Shown: positions 11,691 through 24,317 of the stretch, in pieces
How the letters are laid out: every line of letters begins with the position of its first letter
How positions within the stretch are numbered: position 1 is the stretch's first letter
From: Nelumbo lutea
Taxonomy: Eukaryota > Streptophyta > Magnoliopsida > Proteales > Nelumbonaceae
Assembly (NCBI GenBank): GCA_022828595.1
Contig: JAKGHH010000002.1
Span: forward strand, 38,162,222 to 38,226,221
Reading direction: 5' to 3'
Length of the DNA stretch: 64,000 nt
The notes under the pieces: generated by a model
The model's database searches: none
What the model was told of the DNA's origin: nothing
Seen by the model: the letters and a program-made list of their open reading frames with translations, nothing else
Made by a program: the position numbers and the translations under genes

Positions 11691-12256
11691 TTAAGGTAAT
11701 AAAGTAGGGAAAGTAACTATACAAGTGTTCATAATTAATTCAAAAAAAAATATTAAGGGAACATTTGGTTGTAATGACTTTAATTTTGCAAAGAGGCCAC
11801 TTTTGACCTTGAAGTTTTAAAAATATCATTTTTCCCCTCACATTATGGTTAAAAAGTGATTTTAAGGCAAAAAGTAACGACATTAGAGAGGTTGTTAATG
11901 ATTCCATTAGACAAATAATAAAATAATAAATCCCCACTAATGTAGAATTGTTTAAGTCAAAAGATTATTTGAAAAATTACATGTGGGTCTTGCATAAAAT
12001 TTTCACCTGTTCATATATGACCAAGAAAAAAAATAAAAATAATTATTTTCATTTAATAATAACTATTAATAAAACAAAAAAAAATCTACTTCTTTTAACT
12101 TAAGTAATTTCAAGGGGAAAATAATAGGTGGGTCGACTTATTCACATATACTAAGAATAAAAACAAAATAATTATTTATTATTTAATAATTAATTTAAGT
12201 TATTAATAAAATAATAAATTGTTAATAAAACAAAAAACTTGTTGTATTATTTATAT

Positions 12257-12760
12257 GGTAAAATACAAAAACCTCCCCTGAAGTTTTTGACAATCATAAA
12301 AACCTCCCCTATAGTTTCATTTTAATAAATACCTACCCTGAACTTTTCCAGATGGAAAACGTTAGATTGATGCACCAGTTTTTTCCAAATACCCATTCTA
12401 CCATTTTGTAAATTATTTTATATACAAAGTTGCTGAAATAACCCCATTTTAACTTAACAAAAACCTCTTTTAATGATCATTTCAGCAATTTTACATACAA
12501 AATTACTTAAATATGTTTTCCTGTTGAGTTAAAATGGGATTATTTCAGTAATTTTGTATGTAAAATAATTTATAAAAGGTTAGAATGGGTATTTGGAAAA
12601 AAATCGGTGCATCAATCTAACGTTTTCCGTCTGGAACAGTGACGAAAGGGAGATTTTGTCGAGTTTCTAAAAAGTTCAGGGTAGGTATTTGTTAAAATGA
12701 AACTATAGAGGAGGTTTTTATGATTGTCAAAAACTTCAAGGAAGGTTTTTATATTTTACC
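12257..12760. mobile_element. Mutator-like MITE folding into a near-complete hairpin
   Basis: The left end GGTAAAATACAAAAACCTCC and the complement of the right end GGTAAAATATAAAAACCTTC extend inward as inverted repeats over more than 200 bp, so the 504-bp element is almost one palindrome. The flanks TTATTTATAT (12247-12256) and ATATTTATAT (12761-12770) match at 9 of 10 positions, as expected for a 9-10 bp Mutator-type target duplication. Confidence 0.8.
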
Positions 12761-12772
12761 ATATTTATATTT

Positions 12773-13872
12773 AGGGAAAATTCCCAATGAGTACCTGTAC
12801 TTTAGGCCTAGTACCACTTTGGTCCTTAAACTTTAAAACACGACAATTCAATACCCAAACTTTCAAAACGTATGAATACATGACAGTTATGTGTATCACA
12901 TGACATCATATAAGACTTAAGACTTCTGAAAATATCAAAATTATCTTTCAAACAGAAGTCCAAAACACCGATTCAGGGATCCTAATACGCTTCAAGCCAA
13001 GGTAAGTCCCAATCCATTGAGTGATACCATGAACGGCAGCGAGCAGTTTTCTCCAAACAGCTAAAGGTTTTTCCACTGGCGCCAAATCGGACAACAAATA
13101 TTGGAACGTGTTCTCCATGAAATCTGAGTCGTAAACATAACCTGTTTACAGATATGCTCTTTCTGGTGCAATAAACATAACCTGCTTTTGTAGTTTTGTA
13201 TGATCTATAAGCTAGCTGAACCCTGGAACCGTATACGTCTCTACTCACTGATTTGTAAATGGGTAGCCGTATGGGGTGTCTTCAGTGATCACAATATTGT
13301 CTGATTGATAGCTGTTGATAGATTACACAAAACTCTAGCAACGAACCATGGGTTGGTTGAATACCTTTATAAATCTTAAAGACCATCATGGGAAAGGTTA
13401 ATGCATGAAATCACTGAAGAAGCCAAGCGCCATCTGAAGATCAAGACTTTTACAGCCCACATTCACATCCAGAGGAGCTGGAAATTAATATTTGATTGAA
13501 TGGTAAGCCCCAGCTGAAGATCAAGACTTTTACAGCTTTGCTTGGAAACAGGCAAGGGCGAGGGCTTAATGACCACAGAGGGGTCAAGTTAGCTTGAAGA
13601 CACCCAAATGGTAAGTATGCTCCTCGGGAATAGCATAACTCTTTCCAATTTCCTCTTAAAAAGTTGATAAAATGGTGTTTGCTCATTAAGAGAGGATTCT
13701 CTTCGCTAGATGGGCATTTGTGTCTTTTCAAATAACACTTAACAATTGATTAACGGTAGCTACTGGATTGTCACGTTTTAAAAGTTTGGGTATTGAATTG
13801 TTGCATTTTAAAGTTCGGGGACCAAAGTGGCACTAGGCCCAAAATAAAATGTACTAATTGGGAATTTTCCCT
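12773..13872. mobile_element. 1.1-kb Mutator-like non-autonomous element
   Basis: Its ends AGGGAAAATTCCCAATGAGT and the complement AGGGAAAATTCCCAATTAGT begin inverted repeats of about 90 bp that include GGCCTAGTACCACTTTGGTC and CAATTCAATACCCAAACTTT on both arms. It lies only 12 bp right of the hairpin MITE. Flanks TTATATTTA and TATATTTTA are similar but not identical. The inside holds a minus-strand stretch that reads like captured coding sequence, and two copies of GAAGATCAAGACTTTTACAG about 80 bp apart (near 13436 and 13516). Confidence 0.75.
12960..13125 (-). pseudogene. Possible captured gene fragment inside the Mutator-like element
   Basis: The complement reads without stops as MENTFQYLLSDLAPVEK, then PLAVWRKLLAAVHGITQWIG and TYLGLKRIRIPES. 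Its composition is unlike the AT-rich surroundings. Mutator-like elements often carry fragments of host genes, so a captured exon is plausible. I do not recognise the protein. Upstream on the same strand VITEDTPYGYPFTNQ may belong to the same source gene, in a different exon or frame. Confidence 0.35.
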
Positions 13873-14411
13873 ATATTTTATTATTAGTAAAAATTTATAT
13901 ATGTTATAAATATAAAAAATTGAAGAACTGAACCAGTCAAATATATTTATATTTATTATTAATAATATATTATTTTATTAAAAAGTCATTAATAAAAATA
14001 ATGAAATTACTTAAGTTGAAAGAGCCAATTTTTTTTGTTTTATTAACAATTCTTTACTTTATTAATAATTAATAATTCTATTTATATTTATTATTATTAA
14101 TTAATTATTAAATAAAAATAATTATTTTTGTTTTTATTATCGATGACACTGAATAGGTGGGAATTTTATATGAGACCTACATGTAATTCTTCAAACAATT
14201 TCTTGACTTGAATAGGGCGATATCAGCCAGGCTTATTATTTTATTATTTGTTTAATGGAATCGTTAATGACATCTCTAAAATCGTTTGTTTTTGCCTTAA
14301 ATTGGCTTTTTCACCATAGTTTAAGGGTGAAAATGGTCTTTATAAAACTTTAAGATCAAAAGTGGCCTTTTCGCAAAGTTTAAGGATTCCAATCCGTAAG
14401 TGTTCCTAAAT

Positions 14412-14767
14412 AATGTAGTTTCACTTGGTTGGTAGACATGTGTTCATTAATAATGTAATTTCAAGTATGTCAAATCATTTTGTGCAAGCTTCATATATCC
14501 ATGTCTACTTGGTTGATACTTGATAGACATGTACTTGGTTTGTATGATACTTTTATGGTGGCTTCATATATCCATAAAGTAATTAGGTAATATGCTTTTT
14601 TTAGATGGTTTTTCTCTCCAATAATATTATATTATATAGATATTATTTTTGGCATCAATTTAATTTTTACATTTTTTTTTAAAGTTTATATGATGTGAGC
14701 TTCAAAATTTACAATTAAGAAAAAAGAATTTACTTTTTTCACTTGTTATGGTAAAATATCTATTAAT
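14412..14767. other. Non-coding AT-rich spacer
   Basis: No coding signal. Short repeated phrases occur (GTACTTGGTTTG/CTACTTGGTTGATACTTG and TTCATATATCCAT twice), but no larger structure. Confidence 0.5.
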
Positions 14768-14988
14768 CAAGGTTCTAAATATCGATACACTCGATAAGTC
14801 TATAGGGGTGTATTGGGCAGTATCGGTAATTTTTTTTTAAATCTGGTTCAGGGGGGCGGTTTAATGTTCCTCCACCCCCTGAACTGGTCAAAACCCCAAT
14901 ACACCCTCTGTAGGGGTGTATCGGGGTGCTCCTGATACGATACATATCAGCCTATACAGGCCAATACGTGTCTATTTTTTGAACCTTG
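14768..14988. mobile_element. MITE with CAAGGTTC ends and internal palindrome
   Basis: CAAGGTTC at the left is mirrored by GAACCTTG at the right. Inside, AGGGGTGTATTGGG...CCCCAATACACCC and repeated ATCGATAC/GATACGATAC words pair with each other. This resembles short plant inverted-repeat elements with cis-repeated TATCGATA words. There is no target duplication I would trust. Confidence 0.55.
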
Positions 14989-16822
14989 CAATTAGCCAGC
15001 CCCCCTCGAAGCTAGGGCCAGACACTAGTTATATGGTATTATAGTATATAAGGTCATTTACTAAAACACCCGCTCTACTTGACAATCACTTCTGGAATTG
15101 TAAAATGACATTTTTTACTCTAATATCTGTGTAGCCAAAATAATTAAAAAAATGAATAACCAAAATGTTGATATGAAATAATAGAAAGTAAAAATAAAAA
15201 TAAGATAGACAATAATAGGAAATTAACAGAAAATAATAAATAATTAAATTAAAATAACAGAAGATAATAGAAAATAAAAAATCGATAATAAAAATATTTT
15301 CTTTTTATTGTATATTTTACTTTTATTTTTATTTCTATTATCTTCATTTATTTTTGTGTTTTTTTACTTTTTGTTTTATTTTGAAATAAAATAATATGGG
15401 ATGGAGAGTTGATGATATGAGACATTTTACGGATATTTTGAAATTAAACAAAAAACAAACATTTTGCAAACATTTATACAAACAATTCTCAATAAAAGGT
15501 GCATTGGATAAATGGTTGGGAAATAGAAGGGGCGTCTTAATAATATCTACAAACTATAGGATATAGGTCTTAGTATTTACGTGAAATCATAATAGGGGTG
15601 TCCTAGTACATGACCCTATTGTATACTTGGCACATCATTAGCCATTAGATTTGCATTATCCAACCACGTGTTTTATATTGACTTTCCTAGCTGATCAAAG
15701 AATCTTACGTGGCAAATTATTTGTAACTCAAAAGGAGTCTATCCCACTACCCCCTTCCCGTAAGAAATTTAGACCCCAAATACATTGTCATGTATGCAAA
15801 ATAAACCCAGCTTTTGTAGGTAAGTTTTATACTGTAGAAACAGTGTTATCCTACGGTTGCTTTTTGGATTTCATGAATTTCAATCCACATAAATCCAAAA
15901 GCCAATAGTAGGTGAAAATAAGGAGGACCAGAGATGGCTGTCATCCAGCTGCGTACATGAAGGGCTCTTATCTCAAGCTGCTTTTTGCAGCATTTGGCCA
16001 ACTCTCTCGGGTTTGCCTTCTGAAAAAAAAATTCAGGAAGGACAATAACATCGTTGTTCTCTTCTGTTTAGTAAACTTCATTACTTTTATATGTAACTAT
16101 CATCTTTAATAAACACCCAAAACTTCATTGCAATGGGTTTTTTGTGCTTTTTGCATTCGAGAAGCCAAAAGTCAATTAAATAATCATTTGGTGTAAAAGT
16201 TAAAAACATGCATTTTGCATTAAGAAATCATTTGAAAGAGTAGAAATAAAACTCCATTTAGATCTCACATTTACCTTTTTGCACTAAAAAAATCGTTTCT
16301 AAAAGCATAAATAAAACTCCATTCAACTTTTTTACGTTTACAAGAAGCTATTTTAAAAAAAAAAAAGTTAGTGGTCAGTCAAACACTAAAAAGTGCTTTT
16401 TAAGAAGCACATTTAAACCAAAAGACACTATCAAAACACGGTAACTAGTTGCAAAACCCACAAATATGAAGGTTAGGTTGGATGATATGGACTTGTGGGT
16501 AGGGTTGCAAGTCAGGTTGCCCAAGTTAGAAAATTTCAACTGCATTGCACTAAAAAAGTTAGGGTTCAGGCCTATCAAAAATTTAATAAATTCCCAACCC
16601 AATCGGAATCGGACTCAAGTTGCATCCCTCCTTGTGGGATTAAACATGTGAGTGATTCATGGGTCACGTATCTGATGGACAATCCGGAATAGCAATAACA
16701 TCCCTCCCCAATCCCCATGGTACAAATAAGTGACTTTATTCAAGGAGTATTGGTTCAAGTAGTAAGACATTTTTCAAAGTGGAATTTGAAATTATTTTCA
16801 AGTAATGTTCAAAAACTTGACT
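14989..16822. other. Intergenic, no recognised gene
   Basis: It contains open stretches at 15651-15908 and 15912-16109 with no familiar motif, and an AT-rich part at 15.1-15.4 kb. A block at 16.45-16.63 kb has GTTGCAA words on both strands (TAGTTGCAAAACCC, AGTTGCATCCCTCC) that may be a degraded hAT MITE. Nothing else is supported. Confidence 0.4.
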
Positions 16823-17205
16823 TGATATTACCGTAATTATCCATCCTTTCCCCGATGGACATGTGGTACACCCGGAGGGCAACCTTCTGACTTCATAGGC
16901 CTTAATGGCAAGCACCTCTCAGAGACATTTCAACCTCGGCCGAGCTCTCAAGCTCATTAATGACAGAGTAATGTTCGGCCTCGTGGTCACTGTCTTAATG
17001 ACCTTGGGCGTTTAGGGCAGTCCGACGTGCGGAACTATAAGGAGCATGTATGTAACACAACCAATAATGGGACCATGCCTATAACTAGGGTCAACGATCC
17101 ATCGGTAACTCTCTTACCCTCTTTGATTCTCATTTCTACTTTTGTTCTTGTCTCACCTCCACTGAAGTCCTTGCCCCTAGGGCCTTTAACACCGTTTTGT
17201 GTTGA
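16823..17205 (+). repeat. 5' LTR of the Ty3/gypsy element
   Basis: It matches 21476-21755 with gaps. The 3' end is set only by where the similarity stops, around TTTTGTGTTGATAGG here against TTTTGCGTTGACAAG at the 3' LTR. The 3' copy lacks about 100 bp present here. Confidence 0.6.
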
Positions 17206-17640
17206 TAGGTGGGACCCTCGGCAAAATAAATCATCTCACAAGTTCACGAATTATCCATGCTATAATCTTTGACATTATTTATGGGAATGACAATCATCTA
17301 AATCGTCATTTTGAATTATTATAGCCCACCAGCAAGACAAACTCAAGAATGGGAAATTGCTCGCCCTCAAGGCATGATTCCCCTCTTGCACTTTAAGCCC
17401 ATGTTAGTTAAGAACAATTAATTAATGGAGCAAATAAGAAGAGGAAAGATAGAGACGAACCAAGGCCGAGCATCTTACAAGGCATGAAGGACAAGTCATC
17501 TAATCAGGCTCCGCCATCCTATGATAGTTACACTCCCCTCAGTGCCTCCTAAAGCCACATCCTCATGTAAGTCAGAAAGCAGAAGTAGATGTGGTAGACA
17601 ACGAAAAATGAAGAAAATTGCCTAGAAAAAAAATCAAGAC

Positions 17641-19965
17641 ATGTACGACAAGTACAATAATGATGCCAACCATGACGCGAACAAATGTCGAGAATTGAAG
17701 AATGAGATAGAAATCCTCATAAGAAAGGGGTACTTGAAGGACTTGGTCCAAAAAGACCAAGCTTCTAGGTGGGCCTCCAAGCCAGCCAATAAGTACTACT
17801 ACAAGGTGATGCCATTTTGGTTAAAAAACGCTAAGACACTTACTAGAGATTGGTCAACAAGATTTTCAAGGATCACATCGGCCACAATGTTGCAACATAC
17901 ATTGATGACATATCGTGAAGACCCTTTGAGTTGACCAACACATTACCAACCACAACAAGGTCATTGGCATCCTACAAAGATACCATATAAAGTTAAATTC
18001 AACCAAGTGTGTTTTTAGTGTGACCTTGGGTAAGTTCCTCGACTTCATGGTGATGCATTAAGGAAACCCTAAGGCCGAATAAAAGCCTTCAGTAGGTTCA
18101 TGTCTCAAGTAGTGACTCAGTGCTTGCCTTTCTTTCAAGCAATTAAGAAGATAAAGGATTCCAAGTGGACAAAAAAATGTTAGAAGACCTTCAAAGAGCT
18201 AAAGACATGTTTGGCCCATCACATTGTTAAGTAAAGAAAAGTGTACATATACTAACCAACAGAAGACAAAGCAGTCAACTTGGTTTTGGTTCGAGAAGAT
18301 GTCAATGGTAAAAGCTAGTGTATTATGCCAGAAAGGTTCTTCACAACACCAAAAAAATGTATAAGATAGCATTTGCACTAGTGACCTTGGCATGGAAGTT
18401 GTGACCTTACTTCCAAGCTCATACTATAGTTATCTTAATCAACTAACCCTTTAAGTAGATCTTATAAAAGTCGGAGACCTCGGGTTAGTTAACGAAGTGG
18501 AATATTGAGCGTGAAGAGTTTGATATCACATACAGGCCAAGGCCCTCCACTAAAGCTTAAGCATTGGTAGACTTTACCATCGTGTATAGCTTTGGCGGTA
18601 GCAACACTCAATGCTAGAACTCTAACCTACCTAGACTTTGGATGCAGATGGGTCCTCAAATCTGAAATAGAGTGGAATAGACCTCATCCTCTTAAGCCTA
18701 AACAATTCGACCTTAGAATATGCACTTTGGAAACTTCCTAGCCTTTAACAATGAAGCCAAATATGAGGTTGTTCTAGCTAATCTCTCTTTATTTAAAGAG
18801 TTTAGGTCGGAGCGAGTCAAAGCCTTCAATGACTCACAATTAGTTGTCAACCAAGTTAACTGGTAGTATAAGGCTAGAGAACTAGTAATGTCCAAGTACC
18901 TCAACAAGTTCAGAGAACTAGTTACACATTTCTAGAACTTCACTCTTTAATGGATCCAATGGTTGGAGAACACTCAAGTTGATGCCTTAATGAAGTTAGG
19001 AAGCTTAATAGGATCAAATCTTGGTAGGTTGGAACTCATAGAAGAACCACTCTGTCCCAATATTAAAACAATGGACAAGCTAGTTTGCCTTTTCTAGTTC
19101 CAAACCAAGCTAGGTGAATCCAATCTTATAGTACTTATGCCACGGCCACATTCCCAAGAACAAAGATGAAGCTCATAGGATTGTAAGTCAGTTAGTTCGA
19201 TGTGCATTGTTAGAAGACAAGCTATATAGAATATTATCTACCTTGTTATATCTAAGGAGCTTGAAACCCAATAAAAGAGACTATGTCCTCAAGGAAATAA
19301 ATGAAGACCTCTACAACAGTCATTTGGAGGACAAGTAACCCACAAGTTCCAAACCAAGCAAGGATTAATGTTAAAGGTACGCCAATGTACCACATCAGCC
19401 TACAAGCTCCCTTACTTCCATTAGTATTCCATGGTCTTTTGCATAATGGGGGTTGATATCTTAGGGCCATTTCCCTACCTTGAGTCAAAGAAAGTTGTTG
19501 ATTGTGGTCATTGATTACTTCACAAAGTGGGTTAAAGTCAAATCTTTGACGCAAATCACAACTATAAACATTTAAAGCTTCTTCTAGAAGAGCATCATCT
19601 GCTACTTTGGCCCCCCTTACACTTTAATTACAAATAACAACTGTCAATTTAATGACTCAAAGTTCATGGGCTTCTATGCAAACCTCATAGTAGAATAGCG
19701 GTTCACCTCAATCGGCTACCCACAAACCAATGGCCAGAATGAGGTGAATAATAGAATCATATTGTACAGGTTGAAGACTAAACTTGATTGAGCTAAAGGC
19801 TTATGGGTTGAAGAACTCCCTAATATACTTTGGGCTTACAAGACAACAACTCAAACTGCTACTAGTGAAACACCCTCCAACCTTGCCTTTGGCATTGAGG
19901 TTGTCATTCTAGCAAAGATTGACTAGCTAACCTTAAGGATGGATACTTACAATGAATCAGAGAAC
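17641..19965 (+). pseudogene. gag-pol polyprotein relic, Ty3/gypsy
   Basis: The order of fragments is: gag C-terminal region with CRELKNEIEILIRKGYL (17690-17750); reverse transcriptase around YYYKVMPFWLKNA (17795-17835), where relatives have GLKNA; a slipped YIDDI region near 17900; RNase H of the retroelement type with NNEAKYEV and DSQLVVNQVN (18750-18870); and integrase with GVDILGPFPY (19450), DNGTQFNDSKF-like DNA (19630-19670), QTNGQNEVNNRII (19727-19760) and WVEELPNILWAYKTTTQTAT (19805-19860). Many stops and frame changes occur, so it cannot make a working protein. Confidence 0.75.
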
Positions 19966-21475
19966 AATGAGAAGCATAGAGGCAATTTGTACTTATTAGA
20001 AGAAGTTTGAGAACAAGCACAGATCAAAGTGGCAAACTATCAATAGAGAGCTGCTCAATACTACAATTCCTAGGTCCAAGGGATTCGGTTTCAAAAAATG
20101 TGACTTCATCTTAAAAAAAAAAAAAAGTCATTGTTCCCAATCCCAGTTCAAAAAAGTTTTCGCCTAACTAGGAAGGACCTTATAGGGTATCTAAGGCATT
20201 AGGACCCATGACATATCAACTTGAGTACCTCATTGGTATAAGACACAAAGAAATATTTACTCTTACAATGATGCACAGAAGATGGGGACCTATGCAAGAT
20301 CTTCATCCTAGTCCGATCCATGAAATACTTCCACCCTTTGCCCGATAGGTGGGCTCTAAGGAAAAGAAACTTATAAATAGGTCCAAAGTAAGTTGGATGC
20401 CTCGTTGGCAAGCAGTAGAAATGGCTCTAATCATAAGCCTAACAACATTTGGGACCAATTGACTGACGAATCCTTCAGTAGTTAAATATCTTGGGAATCA
20501 GGGATGCAAAGGCAAATGGAGCTCAACCTAAAGCTAACGTTCATGAACACAAATATCCTCCTCATCGGTTGTCCATGGCCTTTCATCGACCTTAGGAACC
20601 GTGGTCACAATGTGATCCAAAATAACACACTACCAATGCAACCTTTCTACATCGGCAAGACTGGTGATGCATACCAACTCAAACCTTATCCCCTTCCAAG
20701 GAACAGGCGTGGTTGTCACAAGAACGGCCTCTAGCTCCTTAATCACCTCTAGTTCTTCTAAATCCTGGCTAGAAGCTCCATCACACTCAGTCATTGTCTC
20801 CTTGCCTACCTCTACGACATCAATTGAACTAGAAGATTCATTCTATTCAGGCTAAGTTATCTTAGACCTACTTCACAAGACCTTGACCTCCAAAGCCCAA
20901 GCTAAGCTCTCGATATCGAACCCAGTCTCACGAGAGGTGGACCAGGTGACACTAAGGATATCCCAGTCTAGGATTTTGTAGACCTCCGAGTCTAAATTTG
21001 AAGACATAATGACAAGGATGGAGACCTACCAAAGATTGAAGAAAACGGATATTTTAGAAAGAAAGCATTGAGATCAAGCCAAGGTATATTTGACGAGCAC
21101 TTGACTAATGCACAATAGCAAATGGTGAGACTTTCAACCTCTTAGCCTCCCCTTTTATAGAAAATCAATAGCTAGGATTGATTTTTCTCAATGGCCATGA
21201 TTGCACCAGTTCGGCTTCCCGCACCGACGTGCACTACATGGTGCATGTATCGGGAGCCAAAACGATGCCTTGCTAGAGACTATGCATGGTTCCTGAGTTA
21301 GCATTTCACTTGGTGAACTCAACACCTTCATCAATGGACAAAACCACATAGAACTTCACACTAAAGCGATGAGGCCTAATCAAATAAACCACAACTACTT
21401 CCTTTGTCCAAAATCGAACTCAGGCCATGTTAACGACTTTCATCTCGTGCCTCGTCCTTACAAGCGAGGGACATG
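19965..21475 (+). other. Retrotransposon 3' internal region
   Basis: Sequence between the integrase relic and the 3' LTR. Near 20.0-20.2 kb traces of a chromodomain-proximal integrase C-terminus may exist. 20.5-21.4 kb has no recognised motif. The open stretch at 20504-20734 is unassigned. Confidence 0.4.
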
Positions 21476-21755
21476 TGATATTATTATAAGTCCTATCCCA
21501 AGGGACATGTGGCACACTGGGAGGGCAAGCTCGTCACTTCGTAGACCTCAAGGGGCATCCCTGATATTTTGTCCCCAACCTTGGAGATGTTATGACCTCG
21601 ATCAAGCTCTTAAGCTCGTTAATGCCAGAGTAACACTCGGTCACGTGGTCACCATCTTGATAATGTGGAACCATTATAAGGAGCTAAAACATAGCCAATA
21701 ATAAAGGGATCCTCACCCCGAGACATATGATGATGTCTTTTTGCGTTGACAAGTT
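21476..21755 (+). repeat. 3' LTR of the Ty3/gypsy element
   Basis: A shortened and diverged copy of 16823-17205. It starts TGATATTATTATAAGTCC and shares the blocks named for the whole element. The clear divergence indicates an old insertion. Confidence 0.6.
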
Positions 21756-23458
21756 TGATTATCTAATTTGAATTGAGGTTTAAAGTATCACAAAATTAGG
21801 TGCATACATTATGTATATGATGCATATATCAATTTTCATGGTCACTGATACATTCAATACTTTGAGATTGGGTGTTTGGCACCGGTACGTTTTACAAGGG
21901 GTTCATTTCTTAGAAAATAACCTAATGGTCGAACATGAAACACACATTTGGTTATGTTTCATGCCACATTAACAAGAAAAAATGTTTTTCCCAAATATGC
22001 ATTTGGCAATGTGGCATTTCTCCTTGGTGATTTATTGTCTCTGACATTATCCCATGCAACGCATGTGGATTTGATGCACAATATTATTCTAACCCAACAA
22101 CATAGATTTAAGGCATAGAATAGAAAATTAGAAAAAAGGCACAATTTGTTTACCCATGTTTTGTACTATGTTTTCCTATAAAGTACTTCACTGGTGCGGT
22201 ACTTGTAATCAACTTCAAAACAGATCATTGCTTCAAAATGAGAGATGTTTTTTCAAAGCATAGGAATCGATCAATTTGGTGATAAAAGGGTTTGGGCATG
22301 TGTTACTGCACCAGTAATGCAATTTGATTGGTTTAAAAGCTAGGAGACCAGAAATTAGTTCTCTTTTAGAGTACAAATTTGATCAAGGCACATCGGCTCT
22401 ACCCAGAAATATGTTTTCTGTAAATTTCTAACCACCAAAACTCCTTTAACCTATGTTTGGTTTGAAGGAAAAGGTAAGGAAACTTTTACAAACCTTAATA
22501 CATAGAGACAACATTCTTGGATAAAAATGGTAACACGCAACTCAAAGGGATAAATATCAAAGTGGGTAGTCTCTGAATACCCACAAACATTTTAAATCAT
22601 CACAAAAAGGAAGGACCAATAACAACACAAATAGAGATTGTTAATGGTAAGTTTAACATGGGTTCATCAGTTAACAGAGATCGTTAAAGGAAGGACCAAT
22701 GCCCACAAACATTTGGAATTTTCCCAAATGCCTCATGTACAAAAATCAAAACATTTCAATTTTTACCGTTTATGAAACAGTTGTTTCATTTTGTTTCATG
22801 TACGATAAACGCCAATACTTATGTGGCGCTGATGTAACATCATTTTTTCAATAAACTCCAATAAAACCAAACACATACAAGAGAACCATGTGCGTTTTTT
22901 GGCCTGAATTAATTCCATAACAAAGAAAATGTCTCGACAATGAAACAAGCAATCTGGTTTACAGATAAAACTTACAATGTGATGCTGAAGAAATAAGTGC
23001 CTTAAGATTGTTTTACATGTTCGAGAATAATTGTTTGACGGGAATGATCCATGATCATAGATTATACAAGAGAATCAACTCAAAATAATTTCTATTTATT
23101 ACCCAATAATCTAATTTTTGATAAATCACTTATATCTTCTCTTAGGTTCGAGTCAAATACTAACATATTCTGGGGTTAATTACTTCCACCCCTCCACTAA
23201 CATCCGGTCAGTGTTCTGGGGTTAAGTTTATCCTATAAACTATTCAAAAGTCCATGCACCGTTTATTTTGTATAAGATAAATCTATTATGCAAAGACATA
23301 ATACAAGAAGAGCTTTAATCAATGAAAACGCTGTAAATTTTGATGAATATCATTAGAGGTTGAGGTTATCGTTTTTGTGATACTAATTGATTGGTTACAA
23401 GTTTTTTTTGATAATATAATCAAACCCTTGTGTATATTATGTGAAAAAAATATCACCA
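21756..23458. other. Intergenic, no recognised gene
   Basis: Words such as GGGTGTTTGGCACCGG near 21868 and CCAAACACATAC near 22870 could be the ends of an old element of about 1 kb with GTTTCATG-rich inside, but the inverted match is too weak to claim. The remainder is anonymous. Confidence 0.35.
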
Positions 23459-23466
23459 TTTCTAAT

Positions 23467-23583
23467 TAGACCTGTTCATTACTTGGGCTTAGGTTTGGCT
23501 TTTTCCAAAATTTGAATGGGCTCCGTTTGAAGACCGAGCCTGAAGTAAAGTTAGGCCCAAAACCTGGCCCATAAATAGGTCTA
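23467..23583. mobile_element. 117-bp hAT MITE with exact target duplication
   Basis: The ends are TAGACCTGTTCAT and the complement of TAGACCTATTTAT. The exact 8-bp repeat TTTCTAAT flanks it at 23459-23466 and 23584-23591, the size made by hAT transposases. Its inside is GGGCTTAGG/GGCCCAAAACC-rich, like the larger family members at 32.5-34.3 kb. Confidence 0.85.
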
Positions 23584-23591
23584 TTTCTAAT

Positions 23592-24110
23592 TCTTACTAC
23601 TTTTCAAAGGAACAAACTTCTTCACCATAGCAATTGTTATGTTTGTGCCTTGAATTCTTTGTAACGACCCATTTCATGAATCCGCTTCAAATTAATTAAG
23701 AAAAATCCGAAGGCAAAATTTCATAGTGGTTTGTGGTGATTGCGTAGGGCAGTATAGACCCAATTCATATTCATCTTATAGGTCCGAACTGAATATGAAG
23801 AGTTATGTATTTCATGGGTTTTTTCTCTTGTATACAGAAGTCTGAGTCTTATAAGAGAGGAGTGAGACATTGGGTGTATTTGGGGCTTAGGGTTTTTTTT
23901 TTTTGTGAGAGCACAACTCTGTATTTCTTCTCCATTACCTATGACATAGTGGATTTCTGTTTCCCCTTAGCCCATGGACATAGGCTATAAGCCGAATCAC
24001 ATAAATCTATGTGTTTTTTGTGCTTGTTTTCTCTTTATCTCTGTTTTATTTTCGCTTCAGTGCCATTTCAAATCTGTTTTCTTAGGGTTTTTTCTGCAAC
24101 AGCAATAAAT
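23592..24110 (+). other. Possible retroelement LTR fragment
   Basis: The stretch with CATGGACATAGGCTATAAGC, CGAATCACATAAATCTATGT and a T-rich tail resembles the 3' part of some plant copia-type LTRs. I see no second copy, primer site or target duplication, so this is only a suggestion. Confidence 0.25.
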
Positions 24111-24317
24111 TGGAAATGAAAATTTTTAACACAGGTTTGAAAATATAAAATAAAAATTGCAATGGAAAAATCATAATGAGGGTCCTTTTATCAACTTTGG
24201 ATTAAAATATTTTGTGGTCAAAACTAATACTTTTATTTTAAGAGCACCTTGGTAAAATACCTATTTCCATCTTCGTTCCATCTGTTTGTTAGCGATCCCT
24301 TATTGTTTCATGGCCGT

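Larger units (their letters stand above)
11754..14411. mobile_element. Mutator-like element with long inverted repeats (outer shell of a nest)
   Basis: The left arm from about 11754 and the complement of the right arm ending about 14411 stay alignable for roughly 400 bp: AAAGAGGCCACTTTTGACCT against AAAAGGCCACTTTTGATCTT, then GATTCCATTAGACAAATAAT against GATTCCATTAAACAAATAAT, and ATTACATGTGGGTCT against ATTACATGTAGGTCT. Such long arms suggest a Mutator-like or foldback element. Its centre is occupied by two further inverted-repeat elements. No transposase is visible. Confidence 0.65.
16823..21755 (+). mobile_element. Degenerate Ty3/gypsy LTR retrotransposon
   Basis: Two direct repeats bracket gag-pol relics. 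The 5' repeat starts at 16823 and the 3' repeat at 21476; both open with TGATATTA and share CGGAGGGCAA/TGGGAGGGCAA, a GAGCTCTYAAGCTC block, a CAGAGTAAYRYTCGG block and CTATAAGGAGC. Between them lie gag C-terminus, reverse transcriptase, RNase H and integrase in Ty3/gypsy order, all broken by stops and frameshifts. Right borders of the LTRs are approximate and I found no flanking duplication or clear primer-binding site. Confidence 0.75.

Noticed and set aside
15651..16109. Two neighbouring plus-strand open frames
   Set aside because: No conserved motif, ordinary composition of non-coding DNA, and no splice or promoter context.
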